From Dermanyssus gallinae (lineage: Eukaryota > Arthropoda > Arachnida > Mesostigmata > Dermanyssidae), in NCBI GenBank assembly GCA_003439945.1, contig QVRM01004007.1, positions 1,669,501 to 1,733,500 on the forward strand: a DNA stretch of 64,000 nt. Reading direction: 5' to 3'. Positions 1 through 9,679 of this stretch are shown in pieces (positions within the stretch are counted from its first letter, which is position 1; every line of letters starts with the position of its first letter). The position numbers were made by a program, and so were the translations under genes. A model generated the notes under the pieces. That model was not told the origin of the DNA. It worked only from the letters and a program-made list of their open reading frames with translations, and ran no database searches.

Positions 1-202
1 AAGACGGCATCGAAGGAGGAGCTGAACAAGATAAAAAAAAAAATGGTTTTTTGAAGTGCTTCGAAGATTGGAAAAACCGTTGGCACAAGTGTATAATATC
101 TCATGGGGATTACTTTGAAGGGGACAAAATAGATATTCATGAATAAATGAATAATTTTTGAAAAAACACAAAAGTCGCGATACGTTTTGAACACACTATG
201 TA
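1..202 (+). mobile_element. mariner transposon, 3' end fragment
   Basis: This is the last part of a mariner transposase reading frame with its 3' terminal inverted repeat; the element begins before the window. It matches the complete copy at 49815-50994 almost base for base from position 1 to about 200. The transposase stop is at 144-146, the inverted repeat lies at about 169-196, and a TA target dinucleotide follows at 201-202. An A/T-run near 33-52 is two bases longer than in the 50-kb copy, so the frame is shifted and this copy cannot encode the normal C-terminus. Confidence 0.9.
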
Positions 203-204
203 GA

Positions 205-368
205 TTACAAAGCAGAGACTATCCCGATGGAAGGTGCTCAACACATAAAGGCAAAAAACGGCGGACTACAACATAGATCATTAATAGCTGCAGCGTTATG
301 CGCCCCTTATATAAAAGGGTGATATGTGTACACACCTATCAAGCGAATAAATCAATCAATCAATCATG
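205..368 (+). mobile_element. SINE/LINE 3' tail ending in (AATC)n
   Basis: The last 70 bases align well with the tail of the SINE at 31870-32155. Shared pieces are GCGCCCC, TAAAAGGGTG, GTGTA and CAAG(T/C)GAATA, followed by a short tetranucleotide tail, (AATC)n here and (ATCC)n there. The upstream part is similar only weakly. It lies directly against the mariner end, so it is either truncated or was the mariner's insertion site. Confidence 0.5.
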
Positions 369-533
369 CACTTCTTGAGGAGATCTCATTGTGCCGGGAG
401 TTTTCAGTGTACGTTGCACCTGTACAAAATGCCGATACCGCTTCGTCGCAAACGTAGCAAACTTTGAGTAACAATAGTTTTTTATTTGAATTATTATTTC
501 GTTTGTATACACCAGGGTGCAAAAGTTAATAGA

Positions 534-536
<3 letters not shown>

Positions 537-577
<41 letters not shown>

Positions 578-579
578 TG
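537..579. repeat. (TA)n microsatellite
   Basis: About 35 bp of alternating TA. The rest of 370-860 shows only GT-rich simple sequence (710-765) and no coding signal. Confidence 0.95.
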
Positions 580-861
580 CGGTGGTGGTTGGACAGCGCT
601 CGATGTTTGCGGAGTGGTCTGTTTAGAAGCTGTGTCGCCTGGGTGCGTTTATCAGTCGTCACAGCGCGGGCAGGAAGCAAACAAGTGGATAAATGTGTGT
701 ATGCCTGTGTGTGTATACATGTCCGTGAGTATGTTTGTGTAAGTGTGTGCGTGTGCGAGGAGGGGCAGTAATCAGTCAACAAACCGACTCGAGAACAGGA
801 TGCAGGTGCCGATTCGAAGAATCGGAAAGATGACGTTCCAAAATGCCCGACCCGCCTGAGA

Positions 862-960
862 CCGGCGGCTGGCACCTTGTCTAAAAGGGCACCATGTATA
901 AAAGCGGCTGCCACCTTGTATAAAAGCGTACTTGCCAAGATCTTGCTGAGACCGGTTCAC
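862..960 (+). promoter_or_regulatory. core promoter with three TATA-like near-repeats
   Basis: Three consecutive units of about 20-22 bp share the pattern CACC/ACCATGTATAAAAG. The first is degenerate (CTAAAAGGG, about 881-889). The second has TATAAAA at 897-903 and the third TATAAAAG at 919-926. The last lies about 80 bp before the ATG at 1006, so transcription would start near 950. This is the promoter of the glycine-rich gene that follows. Which TATA box is used cannot be told from sequence. Confidence 0.7.
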
Positions 961-1005
961 GTCGATTGCTCCGTATATCAACAGCGCTATTCTTCGACTG
1001 CAAAA

Positions 1006-1119
1006 ATGAAGGCATTTGTAAGTTTGCACTAACGAACAAGCATTTCGGAGCGAGCTACAGCACTTGTCCGTCAAGCTGTACAGTAGACCAACACGTTTCG
1101 CTACATTGTTAACTGATTC

Positions 1120-1154
<35 letters not shown>

Positions 1155-1207
1155 TTCAAACATGGTTTATTTACGGAACTGCATACATTCACATGCTTAA
1201 ATTCTCG

Positions 1208-1240
<33 letters not shown>

Positions 1241-1937
1241 ATTAATGATATTTCCATCGAATGCTACCTATATGCACAGCCAGTGAGCCAACACTGTGAG
1301 CAACACAATTTCTGTAAATTGAACACCTCTAATGGAGATATCGCATACGTAATTGTTCTGCGACGTATGCTTGGTTGCAGATCTTGTTGAGCGCGGTGTG
1401 GTGCCTGGCAGCCGTGTCGGCCATTCCAGTGGCCACCGATGAGACAGGAGCTGCTGAGACAGGAGCGTCTGCTTCTGCCGGAGAGTCGACGGCGACCACG
1501 TCTGACGGCAAGGAGAACGTCGAGGAGCGGGGATTCGGGGGCGGATACGGGGGAGGTCTCGGAGGCGGCTATGGGGGCGGTCTCGGAGGTGGCTACGGGG
1601 GAGGTATCGGAGGTGGATACGGCGGAGGTCATCATCAGCAAGGCTTCAATCAGGGATCCGCAGCGTCAGGTAGAATTTCGTTCTCGCTCGTTCGACCCAC
1701 GGACGCATACAGGCTGATCTCAGAATTCGTTCAGTTTAGTCTTTTAAACAAAATGCGTTATTTCTTTTTGCATTACTGGCATTGATCGACTTGGCTTAGA
1801 CTGTACTAAAACAATAGCACTTTCTGACACTTCGTGAGACTCCACCTTGGAAACTGGCCGCACAGCCCGGCGCTAACAAAATTTGTTTCTAAAATTTCAA
1901 AAAGCTTTTTTTCGCGCGACCACGTGCGTTACAAAGT

Positions 1938-1995
<58 letters not shown>

Positions 1996-2682
1996 GCTCT
2001 TCCGAGCGAACTACTGATTTCGCTAGAGATTACTTCTGTGTATTTTCTGGGGATTTGGCTGTAGGTATTCAAGCGTTCTCTTTTACGATGCGTCTTCATG
2101 AGTAATATTGTGTCGTTCACTAAAAGACGTTTATCTATCACATACGCATATCAGACGTCTGGCAGTACAAAAACTCTTGCTAGTTGAGCTAATGCGCATC
2201 TGTCGTTCTGTTTGCTGTGTCCTGTATTTTTCTTCTCCAATAAAATGTTTATGTCTTAAAAGAGTGACACAAATGCCAGTAGAGTTAAGGCCTGCCGATA
2301 ATATATTTATCGTTACATGTCCGACTATTATTATTATTATACATGATACATGTACATATGTATAAATTTAAACCCTTGTTCAAAAAAAATATTATTATTA
2401 TTATTTAAATGAATGACTGGATTAACGCTGCCGATGATGATGATTGTAGGTGCCCATAACAATCAGGGAGCGTTCGGCTACAACCGTGGCCAGTCATCGA
2501 CGAACGTCTACGGTAACCGGGAGAAATATGGACAGTCGACACAGTTCGGCCTAGCGCAAAATTCGGGCCAAAGTTCAGCTGCCGGTCACAACACGCATGG
2601 TAACCAGTATAACCGAGGACAGTACGCGCAAGGCGGTAGCCAGTACGGTCAGGGAGGCGGAGGTTTTGGCTACGGACGTTAA
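1006..2682 (+). CDS. secreted glycine-rich protein, three exons
   Basis: Exons are 1006-1017, 1381-1669 and 2450-2682, giving 177 residues. Exon 1 encodes only Met-Lys-Ala-Phe and ends at a GTAAGT donor. Exon 2 starts after TTGGTTGCAG. Exon 2 ends at TCAG/GTAGAA with one base of a Gly codon, and exon 3 begins after GATTGTAG and completes it, so the phases agree. Joining exons 1 and 2 creates a good signal peptide (MKAFILLSAVWCLAAVSA). Neither exon encodes one alone, which supports the model. Next come a short Thr/Ser/Glu-rich stretch, about five GGGYGG(G/I/L) units, a His/Gln patch (HHQQ), and a C-terminal half rich in Gly, Gln, Asn and Tyr ending GGGGFGYGR. Such proteins occur in arthropod cuticle, tick cement and silk-like secretions, and some are antimicrobial; which applies is not decidable. 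Both introns contain (TA)n arrays. An AATAAA lies 40 bp after the stop. Confidence 0.88.
1120..1238. repeat. two (TA)n arrays in intron 1
   Basis: TA runs at about 1120-1145 and 1208-1238 lie inside the first intron of the glycine-rich protein gene. Confidence 0.9.
1941..1992. repeat. (TA)n array in intron 2
   Basis: About 50 bp of uninterrupted TA inside the 780-bp second intron of the glycine-rich protein gene. Confidence 0.95.
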
Positions 2683-2721
2683 CGCTGAGCGATACGAACG
2701 CGGGGCGTTCATACTTCGTGC

Positions 2722-2727
2722 AATAAA
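2722..2727 (+). terminator. polyadenylation signal AATAAA
   Basis: A canonical AATAAA lies 40 bp downstream of the TAA stop at 2680-2682, as expected for the 3' end of the glycine-rich protein transcript. Confidence 0.75.
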
Positions 2728-2739
2728 TCAATCGATACA

Positions 2740-3870
2740 CTGTCGAAGCTACGGTGTTCTTCCTTGCTTTTGCTTATCGCGCTGCTGATCGGAATCGGTA
2801 CCGAAACAAACAGAACGCTCTCTTAGTCCTAATGAACATGTTTGTTTTCAAATTCTTCCAACTCCTACGAAGGTTAGTTACACAGACAGACATTTGTAAT
2901 TTAAATAATAGTGTTTTATTAAAAAGCCTTTGCAAAACGGCAAGCTCCAAGAAAGCGTAAAGACACGCAATCCTCTTTTTTGGATCAAATCAACTTAGAT
3001 TACGTTGCGATGCTCACGTCGGAAAGGGTGCCAGACAAACACACTGAAACTCCTATAATGGTGTATTTTCTATAATGTTATCCTATGATGTCGCGCAAGA
3101 TGTGCTGCTTACAAACAATGAAAACCTAGTATATCATTCCTCCACTTCTCAAAAGTTAGACTATTGCCTGCTGAGGTGAGTACCTGCAACCTACCCGTTT
3201 CCAGCCTTGCTGGGCAAGTCTAAACTGGGCTCACTTCCGTTGACGATGTCAGACGATGTGTGGTGGTCTTGCACTTCCCCCGTTTTCTGATATGGGGGGT
3301 CTGGAAACGCTAGTAGTACTTAATCGATACTGGGTTGCAATGTGTAGGATAGCAGTGTCCGTTAAGCAGCGGGCATAGACAGCGTCGGTTGGCGGCAATG
3401 CCGAAGCAAGCTAAATACATGGCGCCAAATAGAAGATGCCGCCACCCTACGAGCGAAGACGCGGGAACTCACTAAATGCGCGGGCAATCTGTGAGTATAT
3501 AAAGAGACATGAGAATAGAACAGAAGGACGTGTGTGGCTTGAGCGGGAGAATGGCGAACTCGTAACGATCGCCGCCCGATCATAGGGGTAGTTAGACACT
3601 ACACAATGGCCATCCTCAACTCGACCACCACCTTCCGCCGCGTTGTCAGCGCATAATAGCATCTGGCCATTCAGAAATTAAATTTCCTTGCCGTTCTATA
3701 ACGTTAACGCCTGCCGCCCGAGCGATGGCATCTTTCATCCGATCGACGGTATATCGTGTCAATCGTTCTGAGTGGCAATACATTGAGTTCCTGCGGACCC
3801 AAGCGTGGGCGGAGCAGGACAATCGTTGGGTGCTGCCCTGACATGCAAAGCGTGCACGCGTCTACCTCCG
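2740..3870. other. unassigned; one isolated TATA box
   Basis: I see no coding signal. A strong TATATAAA lies at 3496-3503 on the plus strand. The first ATG about 100 bp downstream (3606) opens only a 14-codon frame, so no gene is called. Confidence 0.4.
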
Positions 3871-3879
3871 ACCTTGCAA

Positions 3880-4600
3880 TCCGCATCATATAGATTTGGA
3901 ATTGGCCATGGCTATGTTTTGGATGCTTTTTGCCTATCTGTTGTCAAACCAGCGTTTAAGAACGGCGACCGGAAATTTGCCACTAATTATAGACCTGTCT
4001 TGCACGGCATCGCTTGTCTCGTCATCGAGAAAATTATCATAGACTATTTCGGCCGCTATTTGCAAGCGGTGCTCTACTTGCACTTTGTTAATAGAAGCCA
4101 TACAGAACTGGGGAAGCACTCCTGGCTCTCTGATGTGGTCACTTTTCGCTTTGGTCTTGAAGTCTTGTTTACGAGTCTTATAAATTGCAAGCGGATGACT
4201 TAAATTGTTATGTAAATGCTAAAAGCGACAATGACTGTGAGCTATTGCAGTCTGTCATTGAGGATGTGTCATGTTGGATCGTTGAAAACGCATGACATTT
4301 TGTGGTTCAAAATATGAAGCCCTAAAAGCAGACCCAAAGCTCGTTCTGCAAGAGAATTTGGGATGCTTGTATCCAGCGAGTTGAAACTTACAGAACACAT
4401 TACGCTGCGGTCGACATCAATTGTGTGTAACATATCGCTCAGGACCTTCACTATAAAGGAAGTTGACTACTATGTGAAACTGTACGATACGCCTATCGTT
4501 CCAAAGCTATTGTACTTTTTTGCTGTATGGTCGCCTATTTAATCATGTGATACTGATCGTTTAGAAAAAGTTTATTGTCGATTCATAAGACTTGTAAGTG
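3880..4600 (+). mobile_element. non-LTR retrotransposon RT remnant (LINE)
   Basis: Reverse-transcriptase motifs appear in order on the plus strand but in several frames. The finger motif VKPAFKNGDRKFATNYRPV is at about 3945-4000, followed by VIEKII. A palm segment at about 4170-4270 reads QADDLNCYVNAKSDNDCELL, where Q replaces the tyrosine of YADD. The thumb-side signatures FAVWSP and DTRLEKV-like DTDRLEKV lie at about 4518-4575. The order is that of CR1/L2/Jockey-type LINEs. Frameshifts, stops and the missing stretch between finger and palm show it is dead. Confidence 0.75.
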
Positions 4601-4649
4601 AACGCTGTTATAGATATTCAAATGCAATTGTTTATTAAATATTGTTGAT

Positions 4650-6640
4650 GTACATAGGAAAGCCGACGATCGTGTTGTAATGCACGATTTTTCACGTTGT
4701 AAATAATAACCCGAGGGCAAGACCCTCTGTCGTAAATAATCTGTTTTCTTGGCGAGTGGTTCCAAAGCATACATCAGTTGTTTTCCTCAAATGTAGCGCT
4801 ACTAAACGGAATTCGCACGGGTCCAATTCACCGATCGATCGGTATTTTGCAAGTTGAGCTTTTGCGGGAGCCCCACGTGCATGTATACTCGCACGCATAT
4901 GAGATACGAATGGGTGGTCCTTCTTTCCGCACATTCATCGTTTTGTACTTGAAAATGGCAATCCTTCCCTGGCCGACTGATAATGTTCTACCGTAGCTGG
5001 CCAGATAATGGCACTAACAAGTTTGAGTCAACTTATTCTGACAGCAAAGCCCGGACGTGGAGGTAGTTTGTTAGTATCAACTACGAACACCCTTTTTAGG
5101 GGGCGGTCTCCTCTTGTGCAGTTCTGTATCCAATGTCTGAATTTATAATATGTGTATATGGAGGCTAAAAGGAAGATCGAAGAAAGCAGGCAGAGCAACA
5201 TATCCGCAGCAACGGATATGTACAACAAGCACAGCGTGCATAAAATGTTAACTCCACGGCAGCTAATAACCTCTATCGTCCGAGCTCTTCTTTTCCCATA
5301 GAAGACCATATTATCTGGAATTAGGCAAACGTCAATGAAAAACGTCATTAGAAAGAAGTCGCTTACTAGTGATCCAAATGCTGTTCAAGAGATCCTATAA
5401 TACTTGGCGTGTCCCACAGTACTTTTCCGGCAAAGCATACGACCGGCATGTATAAAAGTGCTCGGTGGTTTGCGACGTCGTAAAAACAGACTGGTGTTAT
5501 ATTCGTTGTTCATGCCTTAAGGCCAATAATTACCTCAATATTGCGTAACGCGATTCGTGTCCAATCGGTCCACCTGCACGCAGTGTTTGAAATGTCTCAA
5601 GATTGGGCCATGTAAATTAACTCAGAAAAGTCGTTTCATTGCATACTTAAGCAATAAGAAGCTTACAGTTCCCATTATATTTGCGATTTCCGATCGGAAG
5701 GTTTAAGAAGCTGCCTCCTGTTCACTCCCAAAGCCATTGCGCGTACGGTGGAAGTAAACAAAATGTTTGCCTGGCGCATGACCAAGTGGATACATCGCAA
5801 AGTGCCAATGCTACTCCTTGTACCCTTTAGAGTATGCCAGCACAGTTATGAAGTCACTTTTAAACCGCTCCTCTTTAGTTGCAATCATTACCTTCGTCAT
5901 TTAAATGCAAAATGTGTTGTTTCTTGTACTTTTTATTTAGTCAAGCCAATGTAATGCGTGTATGCTGCAAACGATTCTGTGCTATCGGTCTTTATTTTAA
6001 TGCTGTCAAACATAACCTCTCGTGGAAGCGAGAAGATCTGGCTGCATATGGTTTAGAATAACCTGATGAAAAATTTGTTATGAGGAAGACTTACCATAGC
6101 AGAATGCTAGTTTCCTTGAAAAAATGTTTTTAATTTAAATGTATCCCAAATGATCTATCTAGAGTGTATCCATATATAAGAAGAATATTGCAGCCACAAT
6201 ATAGTAGAATACATTTTACGACAAAGATAAGTTATATCTTATTACAGAAAGCACTACGGTTTGGTGTTTTTAAATATTTGTGTAGACCAAAACGTGTTCA
6301 CACACGTTTTCATGTGTTCTGCTCATGGCAGCGTGTCATGTTTTGTTTTTATATCTTCGATGCCGAAACGATGGCGAACGTCTCATATATCATATGGCCA
6401 ATCGAGCCTCGTACACTTAGACGCCGTGTCGATGCACTGTCGCTGCCGCTGCTCTTATTCTTTTGTAAATTACAAAGAAATAGAAACGTGGCTTACAACC
6501 ATCGGCCGGCGCATATACTATTAATTTTGTTTTGTGACTAGTTAGAAATAACAGGCAGGATACTTATTGGAGCCAGTGATAGATGTCGTCAGGAAGGGTG
6601 CCAATCGACGGAAGGAAACCGATTAGTGTCGTGCAGTCTG
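4650..6640. other. no recognisable feature
   Basis: AT-rich sequence. The open stretches present are short and lack motifs. One minus-strand frame at 5028-5348 contains hydrophobic segments but nothing to distinguish it from chance. Confidence 0.4.
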
Positions 6641-6661
6641 CAAACGTCGATCAGTGTTGAG

Positions 6662-8243
6662 ATGTCGATCAGTCAAAAGTCACTGCAGAATTTGTATAAT
6701 CTGGATGTTCGTGACATCCCGACGGGCTCGATGTTTGGGGAGCAGGATTGTGAAGAGGTACGCCTGCAAGAGATGGCAGCCGTGCAGCTGACACAGCTTT
6801 ATTTCACCCAAGACCCGTCGCGTAGCCAAATCAAAGTGCTATCTTCCCTTTCGACTCTCACGCCACCCATAGTCGAACAGAGACGAGGCGGACGGAACAA
6901 CGAGTTGTCCTCTGTACAACAACAGCACTGCGTTTATTCTCAACCAAACATCGATCGTCCTTATACCTCAGTGAATAGAGATTCGTCACAGCTTTGCATG
7001 TCACGTTGTAGGGCTGCGGTTCCTACCGACGAGTGCACCCCCTTTTTCTGTGATGCCAGTCTCGTAGGCACAATATCTGTTAAAGCACATTCCTCTCTAG
7101 CCAGACGTAGCTCAGACACAGAGATATCGTTATCCAATAGAGAATGTATTGAGACACAGCATTCCGCTGAGAGAGGCTTAGTCAAAGCGTACAGTCGGGC
7201 GGACAGAAGCGATTCACGAGACCGCGGCCTGCCAAGCGAGCACAATACTAAACTGCCCCGGCTGAAACGGAGAAATGTCACTAAAGCAACTGTCGTATTA
7301 CGCGAAATAGGCGCAACAACACAAGCTTCTATTAAACGTGCAATGCAAATGTCTCGCGTGGTAGAGGATTTCAATGTACAAAGAACAAGTGATCACAAAA
7401 GGCAGGCTCCTATAACTATGCTGCTAAGTTGCCCTAGCGAGGACGATGTCAACCTGTCCCCGTCTGTCGATGCAGCCCCAAAGAGGCTTCCAAAACTGTC
7501 AGAAAAAACGCTTCAAAATGTTTCTGTCTCACTATTTGATATTGTCACTAAGGGGACCACCAACATTGAAAAAGTACAAAATGCAGCTTGCAACCAGCAG
7601 ATCAACGTCCGATCTTGTAAGCCGAAAGATGCTACGTCCTTAGAAATGTTCGGGGGTGCACGAGCCTTTGGCACATGGCCATCGAGACAACCCGACAAAT
7701 CGGTCACGAGACGAAGGCGCTTGAGTTGGTCCACTCATTCTGTTCAGTACACAGATTCTCATCAGGACGATGACGGCGTTGTAGACTCTGCACGTAGCGA
7801 CAAACCGCACACGGCTGTGCTGAGTGCGGGAAGACGTTTCGGTTTGAGCACAACCTGTCTCGGCATCGCCGCAGCGTGCACGCATGACAGCGTCCCTTTG
7901 CATGCACGCAATGCTCGAAGACGTTCACTCGGAGAGAGCACGTCGATCGGCACCTGCTCCACCATACCGGACACCGACCTCTCCTCCCGCTCGACGCTCC
8001 CTATGCTTTAGTTCGACCAGCAATCTGCAGACGCATCTGCGGCTGCACGACGTTAAACGACGCGCAACGTTTGAATGCAGATTCTGTCCGATACATTTTT
8101 CTAGCAAATACAACCGCGACGATCATCAGCGTACCCACACGGGTGAAACGCCTTTCTCCTGCAGCGGATGTGACAGAAGCTACGCTTCAAAAAGCTCACT
8201 TAACTGCCACAGAAAGGTTTGTTCAGAAAGCTGCCAACAATAA
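6662..8243 (+). pseudogene. C2H2 zinc-finger protein gene, reading frame broken
   Basis: A 450-residue frame opens with ATG at 6662 and runs to 8011. Its N-terminal 380 residues are Ser/Arg-rich with no domain I know. At about 7814 the frame reaches the typical finger lead-in DKPHT and then departs from the fingers. The next frame carries finger 1 (CAECGKTF...HRRSVH, 7816-7881), an in-frame TGA at 7885-7887, and finger 2 (CTQCSKTF...HLLHH, 7897-7962). A second shift between about 7965 and 8010 leads to finger 3, which has lost its Cys pair but keeps FSSTSNLQTHLRLH. Two intact fingers follow, CRFCPIHF...HQRTH and CSGCDRSY...HRKVC, then the stop at 8241-8243. An AATAAA overlaps the stop. There is no intron. 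C2H2 proteins bind DNA or RNA in the nucleus. Read as a decayed gene or retrocopy; assembly errors could also cause the indels. Confidence 0.75.
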
Positions 8244-8352
8244 AACGCAGCTTTATATGAGTATATATGTATATACATATATATGTGTGTGAATGCACGA
8301 ATCGGTTTGAAAGCCATATATATGTGTGAATGTACCGTTTGGCACTGTAATC

Positions 8353-8355
<3 letters not shown>

Positions 8356-8391
<36 letters not shown>
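8356..8391. repeat. (TA)n microsatellite
   Basis: 36 bp of alternating TA downstream of the zinc-finger locus. The rest of 8250-8800 is AT-rich with no recognisable feature. Confidence 0.95.
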
Positions 8392-8394
<3 letters not shown>

Positions 8395-8803
8395 CCCAAT
8401 AAAATGTAAGTGCTTAACCTCACTTTAATGGCGCAATGGTATTTGTTATAAATGGTTAATCTGTTACTAGAAAAGGAGATTTGCAGAACGTCACAAAATA
8501 CACTAATGAAGGGTTGTTAGCCTAATAATATTCGTATGAGCAATAAAAAATAACCAACTAATGAATTATTCCTAACATCCAGTTTTAGCGATTCGCTGAC
8601 ATTTTTTTTTTATAAAATGAGGATATTTGATTCGCACGTTTTGCTATAATACCCTTACCATACGGGCGTACCTATTCGGCAAAGCACAGTTTCACGAACT
8701 TGTTGCGTTTTAGCAATTATGCTAAGTTCAACTTATATGACCTAGCTAAACGATTACTTGTTACAAAAACCATGCTACATTTAAACACTTCTAAATCCTG
8801 ATC

Positions 8804-9090
8804 TATCACGGGAATTTATATGTTTCATATAATCAGTGAAACAATATTACACCATCAGTCTGCCTCCGGCCGTCTTTTTTCTACCACGGGATCTGCCTGA
8901 TCTACCACGGGCCGTTACGTATGATGTAAGATAAAGAACTACAAATTGTGTCTCGAATGTTACAAGTGTTTTTTAAGTAGATTGACGCAAATCACCAAGC
9001 ATAAAAAAATACGTATAATCTACCACGGGAACTTATATGTTTCATATAATTAATGAAACATTATAACATACATCAGTCTGCCTCCGGCCG
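8804..9090 (+). repeat. two direct copies of a 70-bp repeat with CTACCACGGG motifs
   Basis: Copy 1 (about 8804-8871) and copy 2 (about 9020-9090) both run CTAYCACGGGAA, TTATATGTTTCATATAAT, a TGAAACA that forms an inverted repeat with the preceding TGTTTCA, and CATCAGTCTGCCTCCGGCCG. Two more CTACCACGGG motifs lie between them at about 8881 and 8901. I do not recognise the family. Confidence 0.8.
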
Positions 9091-9679
9091 CCACAGCGGA
9101 CGGTCACATCTTCGCTCGCTCTCGGTCAATCGGTACTGTTCGCTAACAATATCGTCTAAATTGACGGGAAAAGTGCAGACACCATCGTGCCAGCAAGGTG
9201 TCGACCCAGTGCAGCCCACCAGCACACCGCTGCCATCAAGATCGTCGAAATTTCGCGTTTTGTGGAACCGTGCATCGCTACAGAGTGTCAACATAGGCAG
9301 CAAACCGGCCATTAGGTAGGAATCTGCCGGGGTGAAAACCCAGTGTTTTACGTGTTGTGCAGTGTTGTGTGTGTGCAATTAGTGCCCGGTGTATCAGTGT
9401 ATCACCAGATAGGCAGATTCGGCGATTTTGGTTACCACCAGCCACCAAAATTGTCTTGTTTCTGTCTATGGCGATTGCTAATGTATATGGCATTTGCTCC
9501 CATAGGCTCCTTCAATGTCGGTACATTCGAGTATGTGGCAGCGCCCGATGTCACACTCTCCACAAAAACTGCACACACACTCTTTAATTCAGAAACAGTT
9601 AGGTTTCATACATATATAATTGTGGTATCCATGCCACGTGGTTCGACAAATGGTTGTACGATTGTGTTGTGAAGTCACT

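Noticed and set aside
1264..1641. Minus-strand 125-codon Ser/Thr/Pro-rich frame opposite the glycine-rich exon
   Set aside because: It is the antisense shadow of exon 2; the plus strand has consistent splicing, a signal peptide, a promoter and a polyadenylation signal.
5028..5348. Minus-strand 106-codon frame with hydrophobic segments
   Set aside because: No promoter, splice site, homologous motif or compositional difference from the surroundings.
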